From Herbinix sp. (GTDB lineage Bacteria > Bacillota > Clostridia > Lachnospirales > Lachnospiraceae), in the NCBI GenBank assembly GCA_029238935.1, contig JAQZBN010000003.1, positions 94,729 to 158,728 of the forward strand: DNA of 64,000 nucleotides, in the 5' to 3' direction. Numbering within the stretch: position 1 is the stretch's first letter; each line of letters begins with the position of its first letter. A program made the translations under genes and the position numbers. Below the pieces are notes generated by a model. It had not been told where the DNA came from, ran no database searches, and saw nothing but the letters and a program-made list of their open reading frames with translations. Of the stretch, positions 26,241-35,348 are shown in pieces.

Positions 26241-27448
26241 AATATCACCTCATGATATAATTTTAGATACGTCTGATCATTTTTGACATACTGCTGTGCC
26301 TTTCGGATACAGTTCTCTTTCTGAATATTACGCTCCTCCAGTTGCTTGATTGCTTTGTAATAACTCTTACTATTCACCGCCGGGGCAACAATTCCACAAG
26401 AATCATCAATTAATTCCGGGTTAGCACTATACCGATTCGTGACCACCGGAGTACCACAGGCCAATGCTTCCAGAGTAACTAACCCAAAGGTTTCTTCTAC
26501 GGATGCATTTAAAAAAATATCAGCTGCTGTATAAATCTTCGCTAGCTTCTCAGTATGATTGGTACGGGGCAGCACAAGAATTCGTTTGGAAAGATATTTT
26601 CTCTGTCGTTTTGCAACACCGACAAGAACAATCTGATACGAATCATCCAGCTCTTCTGCTAGCTTCTGAAAAAGACCCAATCCTTTTCGGTTATGCCAAA
26701 CGGAGGATACTCCTAATATAATTTTCTTATCCTCCAGATGATAAATCTTCTTAAAATTATTCTCTATTGGCCGAAACTTCTCTAAATCAATACTGTTTGG
26801 GATTACCTGCACCGGATACTCCATTAGGAAGGACTGCTTTACTTCATTCTTTAGCCACTCTGAAACTGTAGTGATAGTCAAATTCGCAATTCCAGTAAAT
26901 AACTGCTTCTTTCTCTCATAATTAAAACGAGATCCATCCAAAAGTAAGCTTGCCGGGTAAACCTTCTTCTGAATACAATGATGGCACCCGGTCTTCCATT
27001 TCTGACACCGGGCATACGTATAATGAGCACAATGTCCTGTAAACGGCCAACAATCGTGCAGCGTCCAGATGACTGGTTTTTTTGTTTCTCTTATGTAGTC
27101 GAATAGTAATTTACAATTAAGATAGCTTCCATGAATGTTATGAAGATGAATCAAATCAGGATCATATTCTCTTAGCTTGCGAAGGAATTTTTTAGTTGCA
27201 TAATAAGAGCCAAAACCTTGCAAATCAAAGAGTCTTGTTAAAAGCCCGTGAAGATATACATGAGCAAAGTTATCTCCAATTCTTACGGATCGGATCGCTA
27301 AATTTCGGATGGTATTTTCCCTCCCGTATGCTAACAAAGCATCCTCTCCATCTGCCATTACAGCCTCATATAAATCATAGACAATTCTTCCTGTACTGCC
27401 ATATCCAATATCCGAATTAATAATTGCAACTTTCACGCTTATCTCCAT
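26237..27448 (-). CDS. Glycosyltransferase family 4 (WcaC-like)
   Basis: This 403-residue GT-B protein contains a Cys/His/Trp-rich segment TLHDCWPFTGHCAHYTYARC followed by WKTGCHHC, characteristic of a subgroup of colanic-acid-type GT4s. The donor domain has GVSSVWHNRKGLGLFQKLA and ADIFLNASVEETFGLVTLEALACGTPVVTN. Its start (ATG 27448) overlaps the stop of the acyltransferase-3 gene by 1 base (TAATG). A cytosolic EPS assembly role follows from context. Confidence 0.9.
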   Translation of the reverse strand: MEISVKVAIINSDIGYGSTGRIVYDLYEAVMADGEDALLAYGRENTIRNLAIRSVRIGDNFAHVYLHGLLTRLFDLQGFGSYYATKKFLRKLREYDPDLIHLHNIHGSYLNCKLLFDYIRETKKPVIWTLHDCWPFTGHCAHYTYARCQKWKTGCHHCIQKKVYPASLLLDGSRFNYERKKQLFTGIANLTITTVSEWLKNEVKQSFLMEYPVQVIPNSIDLEKFRPIENNFKKIYHLEDKKIILGVSSVWHNRKGLGLFQKLAEELDDSYQIVLVGVAKRQRKYLSKRILVLPRTNHTEKLAKIYTAADIFLNASVEETFGLVTLEALACGTPVVTNRYSANPELIDDSCGIVAPAVNSKSYYKAIKQLEERNIQKENCIRKAQQYVKNDQTYLKLYHEVIF

Positions 27449-28443
27449 TAATTACGCAATCCAATTAGTATATCTATTATCTTATTCAATTTGAAACGTT
27501 TGGAATTATGTCTTATCAAGTTAATTACTGCAATTGTGGAAATAATTACCAGAACCGGGCGAAATAAGGTGATTAACCAAAGATCATAACGATTGCAGAT
27601 ATTCGTTATGATTCCAGCAAAGGGAGTATGCAACAGATATACCGGGAAAGAGACTTGCCCAAGATATACGAACATTTCCCGATGAGGGCTTTCTACTATG
27701 GCAGATGCTGTCCCAAATACAACTGCCATAGCCAGGATTTCAACCGGAAATGCGGCATATTTCCAATAAGTGATATAGATACCGTGGTTTAGATAATATA
27801 AAAAGATTGCCCCATAAAGATAGGTAAAAAGAAAAAGTCGTTCTCTACAATAGGATACGATATAGTGTAAACTATTTTTTTGCCGGATCAAAAATCCCAG
27901 AATAAAGTACACTGCCCAGTTAAAGGGGTTGATATAAGGATAAAGTGAGATTTGATCTAATCCGGTGTAATAAATACTAAGTACAGATAAAAACATAAGA
28001 ACAAGGAGTAGACTTGTATGCTTTCTTAACTTCCAGAAGACCAAATAGAATATGGTTAAAATGGACAGATAATAGAGATGACTGTAAACCGTAAGAGTTG
28101 TAAACCACTGAGATAAGGTGAGTCCTCCTTTTCGCAAAGCCACATAGAAAAAAAGTAGAGTTCCGCAAAAAATCCAAGGGATCAAGAGTGAAGTTACTTT
28201 TCCCTTTATAAATTTCAGAAATGTTTTTTTTGTTGAATAATATAAATAACCGGATAGTAAGAAAAATACTCCTACCCCCACAGCTCCAATGCTATGAAGC
28301 AGGTAGCTTATTGTGAATTCAATGTTGTTATATGTGTCATTAATCAACGCTACATGGGCAGCGACGATACTAATCAGTGCTACTCCCTTTGCTATATAGA
28401 TAAAGTTTCTTTCCTGAAACTGAGTTTCCACGTTTGTCACCAT
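27448..28443 (-). CDS. Membrane acyltransferase (acyltransferase 3 family)
   Basis: This 331-residue protein has about 10 TM helices. RNFIYIAKGVALISIVAAHVA contains the conserved His of the first helix, and FLLSGYLYYSTKKTFLKFIKGKVTSLLIPW matches the usual second and third helices. These enzymes O-acetylate (or otherwise acylate) polysaccharides across the membrane. Position inside the EPS operon suggests acetylation of repeat units. Confidence 0.88.
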   Translation of the reverse strand: MVTNVETQFQERNFIYIAKGVALISIVAAHVALINDTYNNIEFTISYLLHSIGAVGVGVFFLLSGYLYYSTKKTFLKFIKGKVTSLLIPWIFCGTLLFFYVALRKGGLTLSQWFTTLTVYSHLYYLSILTIFYLVFWKLRKHTSLLLVLMFLSVLSIYYTGLDQISLYPYINPFNWAVYFILGFLIRQKNSLHYIVSYCRERLFLFTYLYGAIFLYYLNHGIYITYWKYAAFPVEILAMAVVFGTASAIVESPHREMFVYLGQVSFPVYLLHTPFAGIITNICNRYDLWLITLFRPVLVIISTIAVINLIRHNSKRFKLNKIIDILIGLRN

Positions 28444-28479
28444 GAACTATCGTTAAGATTACTATTATTGTATTCTGCT

Positions 28480-29154
28480 TTATATTCTCTGTTCATCCCA
28501 GTTAATATCCTTCTTAATTATCTTAGCTGGGATTCCCCCCAGAATAACATTGGTTTTGTGAAAGGGCTTTGTTACAATCGCTCCGGTTGCAACAATGGAA
28601 TTCGTTCCAAGGACAACACCCTTTGTCAGGGTGACCCTATGTCCAATCCATATATGATCACCAAGAATAATGTTTCGAGATTCATTGATGCGGGTACCGT
28701 CAAGATTTATGATCGAATGACTGTCCCCGGTTCGTAAGACCACCTCACTGGAGAAGAGACATCGTTCCCCAATCTTAATCTTACACCCTTCAATACAAGC
28801 GATATGAGTTTTACCGTTGATATGCGTATCTTTCCCAACGATGATCTGATTGCCTTTATCCTCCAGATAAAATTCACATAGATAAGCAGATACACCTTCC
28901 CCTAGGATAATCCTATTATTATCCCCATGGATCGTTATGCTGCAATGAACCAGTCTACCGTAATCCTTTATGATAATAAGATTATTCTTACCATGGATGC
29001 TTATCTTACAGCTTTTCATATAGGCATTTTCAATCATCAGTTTATTTCCCCTTCTCCCACGGATTCGATTATTCCCTAAAAGAGTGTAGAAACCAGCAAT
29101 CAGAGATGATGCTTTTTTATTCTTTTTAAGAAACTCTTTTACCCTTTCTCTCAT
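28480..29154 (-). CDS. Hexapeptide-repeat acyltransferase
   Basis: This 224-residue left-handed beta-helix protein shows repeats of [IV]-G-x(4): IIVGKDTHINGKTHIACIEG, IILGDHIWIGHRVTLTKGVVLGTNSIVATGAIVTKPF. His in GDHIWIGH is the likely catalytic residue. I chose ATG 29154, which overlaps the preceding stop as ATGA; the GTG 9 bases earlier is too close to the ribosome site. It likely O-acetylates a sugar in the cytosol. The N-terminal basic segment (RERVKEFLKKNKK) could aid membrane contact. Confidence 0.85.
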   Translation of the reverse strand: MRERVKEFLKKNKKASSLIAGFYTLLGNNRIRGRRGNKLMIENAYMKSCKISIHGKNNLIIIKDYGRLVHCSITIHGDNNRIILGEGVSAYLCEFYLEDKGNQIIVGKDTHINGKTHIACIEGCKIKIGERCLFSSEVVLRTGDSHSIINLDGTRINESRNIILGDHIWIGHRVTLTKGVVLGTNSIVATGAIVTKPFHKTNVILGGIPAKIIKKDINWDEQRI

Positions 29155-29783
29155 TCCTCCCACCTCTTCTTTCCTACAGGATTGTATTCAATCACCGGAT
29201 CCAACTCCACATAGACATAGTCCTTTTTACAGGCCTCCTTAAGGATTTCTTTTTTATGCTGTGATAAAGTAGCTGCATTACTATAGGTACGTCCGAACAT
29301 TTTATGGGTGATCAGTTCTTTTTTGCAACCTTCCAGATAACAATCCATTGAACTTACCACCTTTGCAGGGATACCAACCGCAACTGTATTCTCCGGAATA
29401 TCCTTCGTTACGACGCTTCCTGCTCCGATGATGACATTATCCCCAATCACTACATTGGGAAGAATGATTGTTTTTGCTCCAATAAATACATTATTCCCAA
29501 TCACTACTTTTCCCAATTTTCCTACTCCTAAGTGATTTCTTAGGGCTTGATCATGGGCCAGGATCTGAACATGATTTGCTATGGTAACGTTATCTCCGAT
29601 CTCAATTAGAAAGCAATGAGCCGGATCAAATTTGGTTGCAGTCTGCCTATGAAAATTCTTTCCAACCTTCATTCCTCTCTTAATATAATAAGAGGTGGGA
29701 AGATCCCCGTAACAGATAAAATAAATCACGATGTGTAAATAGGTCCTTAGGATACTCATTATTTTACTCTTTATTTTTCTCAT
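29151..29783 (-). CDS. Hexapeptide-repeat acetyltransferase (serine acetyltransferase-like)
   Basis: This 210-residue protein has hexapeptide repeats: IEIGDNVTIANHVQILAHD, KVVIGNNVFIGAKTIILPNV, VIGDNVIIGAGSVVTKDIP and ENTVAVGIPAKVV, the end pattern of CysE/LacA-like acetyltransferases in EPS loci. HD in ILAHDQ is the candidate catalytic His. A C-terminal 60-residue tail follows the helix. Adjacent to a second hexapeptide enzyme with a 4-bp overlap, so two positions may be acetylated. Confidence 0.85.
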   Translation of the reverse strand: MRKIKSKIMSILRTYLHIVIYFICYGDLPTSYYIKRGMKVGKNFHRQTATKFDPAHCFLIEIGDNVTIANHVQILAHDQALRNHLGVGKLGKVVIGNNVFIGAKTIILPNVVIGDNVIIGAGSVVTKDIPENTVAVGIPAKVVSSMDCYLEGCKKELITHKMFGRTYSNAATLSQHKKEILKEACKKDYVYVELDPVIEYNPVGKKRWEE

Positions 29784-29906
29784 ACTTTATTCCCCCCATA
29801 ATACTTCTTTGGCTTATCAATTCCCTTTTATGTTATCCTTTCCTTCTTAGACATGTTTAACATATCTATTTCTGAAACCACGTCCTATGAATACTCTTCA
29901 AGAGAT

Positions 29907-31121
29907 TTATCTGACACTGCTCGTTCTATTAAAATGCTTCATGATAATTTCATAGCTTTTTTCCGCAGTATACTCTGTAAGAAACAGCTGATATCCTCGT
30001 TCCCCCATTTCGGATCGAAGCTCTTTTGAACTCATGATTCGCTTGACAGCTCTTTCAAAGCTTTGCAGATTACCATGAAAGGCCTGAAAACCGCAGCCTG
30101 CAGACTCCACAATCGTGCCAATATCCGTTGCCGTATCAACAGCTGCGATCACCGGAAGTTTTGCGGTCAGATAGGATAATAGCCGGGACGGAAAATTTGG
30201 AACGGTACTATTTTGATGCAAGAAGATGAGACCAACATCACAGGCACGGGTTAATATTTCATATTCTTTGGGTGAAAGCGACGGCATTAACTTCACATTG
30301 CTTGCCCGAAGCTTCTTGAAACCTCTCTCGAGATACCCGTATTCTGTGCCGGAACCAGTAATAAGAAAAAAGATTTTCGGATGATTGCGATAATGCTCTA
30401 CGATCTCCATAAGAAATTTTAGTCCCTGGGATTTTCCCAGATTTCCACCATACAAAAAGATCACCTTATCCTTGGGGAGATGGTACTTCTCTCTTATCTC
30501 ATCCCGCTCCACATCAAAGAAAGCTCGCTTTTTCATACTGTTTGGGCATACTTCTATTATTTTATTTTTGTGAAATCTGTTATGGGATTGAAGGTATGAT
30601 ACATTGGCCGGTGACATGCAACCGATGTAATCCGAAGCATTGTAAGTCATTTTCTCGAGCATTCGAAATATTCCCCAGACGATACCTCCTTTTCGCATTC
30701 CACCAAGATCAACCGTATCCTGAGGCCAGATATCTTTTAATAACAGATACAACTTTCCATGATACCAATGCTTTAAAAATACCACAGCAGGGGTTAAGGT
30801 GATTGGAGGAGTTGAGAAAAGGATCAGATCAAAGCGTTCATTCCTAAGGTAGCGAAATGCTGCTATAAGCATTTGCAAACCGGCAAGAAAAGAGAATATT
30901 ACCTTCTTGTATTTATTCGTTTTCTGTATGCTGCCGGTTTTTACCCGAATTACTCTTACTCCATTCTCTATCGACCGGTAGGTTTTACCCCTCTGGTTCC
31001 GATCGTTAATCCCCAGAACAGTTACCTTATGTCCTTGCTTATTAAATTCCTCCATCAGGTCGGAATAAAGATTATATTCACCATAGTTTGGCCAAGCCAT
31101 CGTAATTAACAATACCTTCAT
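29907..31121 (-). CDS. Glycosyltransferase family 4 (WbuB-like)
   Basis: This 404-residue GT-B enzyme begins MKVLLITMAWPNYGEYNLYSDLMEEFNKQGHKV. The C-terminal donor domain has VIFLYGGNLGKSQGLKFLMEIVEHY and VGLIFLHQNSTVPNFPSRLLSYLTAKLPVIAAVD. FPSRLLSYL-x(3)-PV is characteristic of WbuB/WbnH-type GTs. It overlaps the preceding PLP-type gene by 4 bp; a 123-bp gap then precedes the acetyltransferases. Cytosolic EPS assembly by context. Confidence 0.88.
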   Translation of the reverse strand: MKVLLITMAWPNYGEYNLYSDLMEEFNKQGHKVTVLGINDRNQRGKTYRSIENGVRVIRVKTGSIQKTNKYKKVIFSFLAGLQMLIAAFRYLRNERFDLILFSTPPITLTPAVVFLKHWYHGKLYLLLKDIWPQDTVDLGGMRKGGIVWGIFRMLEKMTYNASDYIGCMSPANVSYLQSHNRFHKNKIIEVCPNSMKKRAFFDVERDEIREKYHLPKDKVIFLYGGNLGKSQGLKFLMEIVEHYRNHPKIFFLITGSGTEYGYLERGFKKLRASNVKLMPSLSPKEYEILTRACDVGLIFLHQNSTVPNFPSRLLSYLTAKLPVIAAVDTATDIGTIVESAGCGFQAFHGNLQSFERAVKRIMSSKELRSEMGERGYQLFLTEYTAEKSYEIIMKHFNRTSSVR

Positions 31122-32119
31122 ATCATACCTGCATTATGTTGTTCCTCATTGATTAGTGTATTCATCGCAATTATTTCTTGTTCCCCGTATCTCTGATCAA
31201 TCGTAATGGGAATGAGGTAACTGGACAACCAGTTCTCCATGGAAGCAGGTGCAGTTTCCTTCTTAAGATAATTCCACCAGTGACCCTGAAATATCTTATG
31301 CTGTATCAGGCTCTCTAAAATTCCTTCCTCCTCTATGACCAGGGGGTAGACCATGGGAACACAGTCCTCCCTATAATATTTCATTGGATTGATCCGATTA
31401 CACCCGGTAAAGAGACCATGGGCGATTGCAAAATTATCTCTTCTCTTGCCTTTCACTACCTCATAATTCGTTCCATCTAAGATGGTATGGGTTAACTTTG
31501 ACATCCGTCTGATATCGGACTGATCAATTCGGTCTTCATTTAACCTTCTAGCCTCGTAGGCTTTTCCCTCACAGCCATATTCAATCCGAAGCAACAAAAA
31601 TAAACTGGTATCCGAGGAGTAGTCCTGCTCATATTCCTCCACAAAACATTCTGCATTTTCGCCTATTACATAAGCTCCATCAGGCGTACCGATAAATTTT
31701 CTGGCGGAATAAACATTCATCGCTCCTGGGATTGGCGTAGCAAAGAAAGCCTGGGAGTTATCAAGGATGGCCTTCTGATAGCGGCTTGCAAGAGACCCCA
31801 TACGTTCACTGCTCATAATTCCATAATAGTTTACTAAAACTACAGCCTCATCCTCTTTGGGCTTTAGATCTTCGGGATTAAACTCCCAGTCAATGGAATA
31901 ATATTTTATCTTCATTCCCTTACGCAGAAGAAAATTCCTTACAGTATCGCACTGGTACAAAGGCAGATACACCGTATTACAGCCTAGAACCTTAGCGCTA
32001 TGATAAATTCCTGCTCTGCCGGTATTTAACCTTGCAATACCAGCCCCTGTGTAATATTCATTTCCGGAAGAAAATGAAAGCTCCAGAAAGCTACCTATTT
32101 CCTTCTTTAACATTTCCAA
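31118..32119 (-). CDS. DegT-like PLP-fold protein, divergent
   Basis: This 333-residue protein has the fold-type-I aminotransferase layout in short form: ARLNTGRAGIYHSAKVLG (cofactor phosphate region), VYLPLYQCDTV, VVLVNYYGIM, AILDNSQAFF (Asp for the pyridine N) and VYSARKFIGTPDGAYV, where Lys of ARKF should hold PLP. It is shorter and more divergent than the classical DegT enzyme at 37010-38140. It may aminate a sugar or have a related non-transaminase role. It overlaps neighbours on both sides (WbqC-like upstream by 13 bp, GT4 downstream by 4 bp), which suggests the three are used together. Confidence 0.7.
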   Translation of the reverse strand: MEMLKKEIGSFLELSFSSGNEYYTGAGIARLNTGRAGIYHSAKVLGCNTVYLPLYQCDTVRNFLLRKGMKIKYYSIDWEFNPEDLKPKEDEAVVLVNYYGIMSSERMGSLASRYQKAILDNSQAFFATPIPGAMNVYSARKFIGTPDGAYVIGENAECFVEEYEQDYSSDTSLFLLLRIEYGCEGKAYEARRLNEDRIDQSDIRRMSKLTHTILDGTNYEVVKGKRRDNFAIAHGLFTGCNRINPMKYYREDCVPMVYPLVIEEEGILESLIQHKIFQGHWWNYLKKETAPASMENWLSSYLIPITIDQRYGEQEIIAMNTLINEEQHNAGMI

Positions 32120-32802
32120 GCTTGTTCTACCTTCTCTTCAATAGAATCCCAATCATATCCATAGTGAAACAGATAATCCAGTATCGAAAGGTTCGGAATA
32201 AATTCTCCCCATAATTGCTCATAAGTAATTGGCTGATACTTGGAGTATTGTAGTGCTACTCCTCGGCTGGTAAAATGCTCTTCCTTCTGATACACCTTAG
32301 CACCATTTCCAGATAAATATACTTGTGCTCCAAATTGGGTACAGAGATCGATTACCCGTTCTTCTTTCTTTGCCTTAAGCTCTAGGGTGGAGGATCGCTC
32401 AAACCTGGTTGCAATCCCTAATTTCTCGCTGATTTTCATGATGATCGCTATATTTAAATCCGCAATGGTTTGATACTCCGGATGAAGCAGCTGCTTATAA
32501 TCCGTTAGGATCTCATCGAAGAATCTTGCTTTCGAGTAATTTTGCCGGAGCAAACTGATATGCTTCTCCTTCCAGCCTAAAGTATCCTTTGTGAGGACCT
32601 CATTGATCTTATCTCCGAGGGTCTGTTTGACCGGAATTTTAAGTCGCAGCTCTCCTCCTGGAGATTTTATTCTATTCCAATGACTGAAGCCTTCGTTGGA
32701 AAACTGAGCATCATCCAGAAAAACAAAGCAGTCACTATGAGCGATCTTATAAAAATAACCGGGATACGGAATGTAGTCCGGTTGATGAATAGCTAAAATC
32801 AT
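32107..32802 (-). CDS. WbqC-family protein
   Basis: This is a 231-residue protein. I chose ATG 32802 because GGAAGGAGAG lies about 10 bases upstream. A longer frame to 32877 would overlap the sugar transferase gene. It begins MILAIHQPDYIPYPGYFYKI, followed by DDAQFSNEGFSHWNRIKSPGG, both diagnostic of WbqC. The family is found in O-antigen and capsule loci beside DegT-like and formyl/acyl-transfer genes and is thought to act in amide or N-acyl modification of amino sugars, but its reaction is not settled. The direct coupling here to a divergent PLP protein fits that setting. Confidence 0.88.
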   Translation of the reverse strand: MILAIHQPDYIPYPGYFYKIAHSDCFVFLDDAQFSNEGFSHWNRIKSPGGELRLKIPVKQTLGDKINEVLTKDTLGWKEKHISLLRQNYSKARFFDEILTDYKQLLHPEYQTIADLNIAIIMKISEKLGIATRFERSSTLELKAKKEERVIDLCTQFGAQVYLSGNGAKVYQKEEHFTSRGVALQYSKYQPITYEQLWGEFIPNLSILDYLFHYGYDWDSIEEKVEQAWKC

Positions 32803-32809
32803 ATTGGCT

Positions 32810-33589
32810 TTACTCTCCTTCCTCTCTTTGCTCCTTCTGTTTCGATAGCACTTGATCATCCTGCTTATCCGGTTCAAGTTTTAAATCCTCTCGTTTATAT
32901 GTTTCCTGAACTACTTCTTTATGCCTTTTCTGTTCTACTTCAAGTTCATCGTTTGATTTTATTAAACTATAGTTTCTCATCCGATCCGCCCGTTCCTCAT
33001 AGAAGGAGTTTCTGTTGTAAGCTCCGTAATTTGAGGATTTTCTTTTCACCAAGCCCTGCAATAGTTTGAATATTATCTTGCAGTCCATTCGAAAAGTCAC
33101 ATGGTTCGCATACTTTATCTCATAATCAAACTGTTGCTCCCAGGAAGGTGTGATATCATCATATAATAGTTCCGGAGGAATTAACCCTCCCCTAACTTTA
33201 TGCCGCTTAAGCTCATGATCCGTATAAAGAATCAGATACTCTTTGATGAGCGGTCTTGGCCCGATGAAAGAGATATCCCCCCGCAATATATTATATAGCT
33301 CCGGCAACTCATCCAGCGAAGTGGATCGTAGAAAACTACCTAACTTAGTTAATCTTGCTTCATTCGGAAGAAGTCTTCCTTTCCGGTCAGTTGCATCTGT
33401 CATAGTCCGAAATTTATACATAGTAAATATCCTATTGTTTCTTGTAATTCTCCGTTGACGAAATAACACAGGTTTGCCCAGTGTGCAACGGACGGCTAGG
33501 GCCAAAATAAGAATGACTGGCAGACCTAGAATGATTCCTAAGAAAGAGCAAATGAAATCGAATAACCGTTTGATATATTTTTGATACAT
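32810..33589 (-). CDS. Initiating sugar-1-phosphate transferase (PglC/WcaJ-type)
   Basis: This 259-residue monotopic membrane enzyme has an N-terminal re-entrant helix (FDFICSFLGIILGLPVILIL), then LFRQRRITRNNRIFTMYKFRTM, the catalytic region and LRSTSLDELPELYNILRGDISFIGPRPL. It has no N-terminal multi-TM domain, so it is the short PglC-like form. It moves a phospho-sugar from UDP-sugar to undecaprenyl phosphate, starting repeat-unit synthesis. With the PglF- and PglE-like genes, UDP-bacillosamine-type sugar is a plausible substrate. The C-terminal 70 residues are charged and rich in Glu/Lys, an extension beyond the usual family length. Confidence 0.9.
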   Translation of the reverse strand: MYQKYIKRLFDFICSFLGIILGLPVILILALAVRCTLGKPVLFRQRRITRNNRIFTMYKFRTMTDATDRKGRLLPNEARLTKLGSFLRSTSLDELPELYNILRGDISFIGPRPLIKEYLILYTDHELKRHKVRGGLIPPELLYDDITPSWEQQFDYEIKYANHVTFRMDCKIIFKLLQGLVKRKSSNYGAYNRNSFYEERADRMRNYSLIKSNDELEVEQKRHKEVVQETYKREDLKLEPDKQDDQVLSKQKEQREEGE

Positions 33590-33593
33590 AGGT

Positions 33594-34259
33594 TTACCTC
33601 ATGATCTGTCTAACAAGTGCGAAAGCTTCTGCTGCTTTCACCTGCACCGTCGAACCACGGTATTTTGCCAAAGCCTCGATTGCCTGCAAGGATCTGGGAC
33701 TTGGAAAATCCGACAATTGAGAAGCATAATAGTTCATGGCCTTTATCTTGATATCGATATAATCACTGACATCATTATATACATTAGGGATAAAGGTATT
33801 GGATACGTTAGGTATATTCCATTCTGTTTCCGATAATGTTTCGTAGGTATATATGGCAGCCACTTTGTGTTGATACTTTGGGCGAAGTGCTACCATGGCT
33901 GATTCTGCAATCATTTGATGGTCCTTTTGCATATCACCGGGATGAGGGATAAAGACTATTTCCGGCTTAACCTTCTGGACCACATCTCCCAGTTTCTCGT
34001 TTAGGCTGCTCCGACTGGACATCTCTAGTGCAGCAGCAGGAAAATTAAGCAAGATAGTTTCTGAGATGTTTAAAAACTCATGACAACTTTTTGCTTCTGA
34101 TAGAACCTGGTCGATTAACTCCTTTTTAAAGATTGGTTCATATCCTCTGGTTACGATGCAGACAACCACCCTATGCCCCTCTGCAATCCACTTTACCATA
34201 GAAGCACCAACACCTAGAATTTCATCATCGGCATGGGGTGCAATCACCAAAACATTCAT
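33594..34259 (-). CDS. PIG-L/LmbE-family deacetylase
   Basis: This 221-residue protein starts MNVLVIAPHADDEILGVGASM, containing the zinc motif PHADDE, and has the third ligand in FIPHPGDMQKDHQMI. Such enzymes remove N-acetyl groups from sugars or glycolipids. Next to the sugar transferase and the FemAB/GNAT-like gene it could deacetylate an amino sugar that is then re-acylated. No signal peptide, so cytosolic. Gap to the next gene is only 4 bp. Confidence 0.92.
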   Translation of the reverse strand: MNVLVIAPHADDEILGVGASMVKWIAEGHRVVVCIVTRGYEPIFKKELIDQVLSEAKSCHEFLNISETILLNFPAAALEMSSRSSLNEKLGDVVQKVKPEIVFIPHPGDMQKDHQMIAESAMVALRPKYQHKVAAIYTYETLSETEWNIPNVSNTFIPNVYNDVSDYIDIKIKAMNYYASQLSDFPSPRSLQAIEALAKYRGSTVQVKAAEAFALVRQIMR

Positions 34260-34273
34260 CGGTGTCCTCCTTT

Positions 34274-35335
34274 TTATGCGCGATAACCCGGGAAAAACCC
34301 AGAATTTTCTTGTAATTCATTGTTTCGCAGTAAAATTAACTGGTCATATCGTTTATGATCAAATATTTTTTTACCGATCATAAAATCGTAATCTAAGCCT
34401 TTGTTAAAGCTCTTTTTAAATTGATATAGACTGTCTTCTTTGCTACCGACTCCACCCCCTAGATGAAAGCTCTGATATCCCTGTTCACATCCAAAGCAGG
34501 CGGCTTCATATAGAAGTAAATTCGTCGGAGCGAACGTCTTGTATTCTGCATCTAAGGCGGACAAATGATAATGCATCTGCCGGTTTGCTAATAATACAAT
34601 CGACATTGCAATAATTTTATCCTGATAAACTCCATAGAAAAAAATCATGTTATCTTTTAAGTCATTTAATAAACTGTCATAAAAACTCTCTTTAAAATAG
34701 TAATAGGGTTTTGCTTTATCCCGATCCATCGTTGCATGATACAAAGGTATAAATGCCTTCATCAGGGTATCACTGCGTCCCCAGTAGATCTTAACCCCTG
34801 CCTTTTGTGCTTTTCTGACCATATTTCTATTTTTACAGGTAAAGTCTTCAAAAATCTGGTCTTTCGTATGTAATTTCATAGCAACCGTTTTCCCAAGACT
34901 TTTTATTTCATACATTTTATTTAGAATTTCACCATTCCTTCGAATGGGATGAAAACGGACAAATTCACTTATAATTCCGTGCCCCACACAATATTCATTG
35001 TAACGGTAATTTAGCTGCTGTATCGCTTCTTCTTGAATATCCCCTTCTATTAAGAAACCTCCGTAACCGTAGGGGGTAACACAATCATAATAAGTATCTG
35101 GTTGAAGCATATTATGAAAATGCTCATCTTTTGCAATATCCCGAACCATTATTACATTCATTGCTCTTATGTTGTTATTATGATAATAAATCAGCCTTGG
35201 CTCTCCATCTCCATGAAGGGTGAAAGCCTTAACATAATCTGATAAATAATAGATATCATATTTAGCAAAACTCCGTACTGTCTCATCCCATTCCTTCGTA
35301 TTATTTAAGGTAAACTCATTTAACACATCTCCCAC
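34274..35335 (-). CDS. FemAB/GNAT-like aminoacyl- or acyltransferase
   Basis: This 353-residue protein shows a GNAT_6/FemAB-like architecture: ENG start region YYLSDYVKAFTLHGDGEP, the middle KNRNMVRKAQKAGVKIYWG (conserved in the family), and ATNLLLYEAACFGCEQGYQSFHLGGG-like end (TNLLLYEAACFGCEQGYQSF), followed by LYQFKKSFNKG. These enzymes transfer amino acids or acyl groups to an amine. The start is GTG 35335; a second GTG 9 bases later is also possible. It lies 14 bp before the PIG-L deacetylase gene, so removal of acetyl and addition of another group is a testable pair. Confidence 0.8.
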   Translation of the reverse strand: MGDVLNEFTLNNTKEWDETVRSFAKYDIYYLSDYVKAFTLHGDGEPRLIYYHNNNIRAMNVIMVRDIAKDEHFHNMLQPDTYYDCVTPYGYGGFLIEGDIQEEAIQQLNYRYNEYCVGHGIISEFVRFHPIRRNGEILNKMYEIKSLGKTVAMKLHTKDQIFEDFTCKNRNMVRKAQKAGVKIYWGRSDTLMKAFIPLYHATMDRDKAKPYYYFKESFYDSLLNDLKDNMIFFYGVYQDKIIAMSIVLLANRQMHYHLSALDAEYKTFAPTNLLLYEAACFGCEQGYQSFHLGGGVGSKEDSLYQFKKSFNKGLDYDFMIGKKIFDHKRYDQLILLRNNELQENSGFFPGYRA

Positions 35336-35348
35336 ATCCCTTTCCTCT

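Noticed and set aside
32803-32877. N-terminal extension of the WbqC-like gene
   Set aside because: The 25 extra residues are basic, unlike the family start, and overlap the sugar transferase gene; the later ATG has a good ribosome site.
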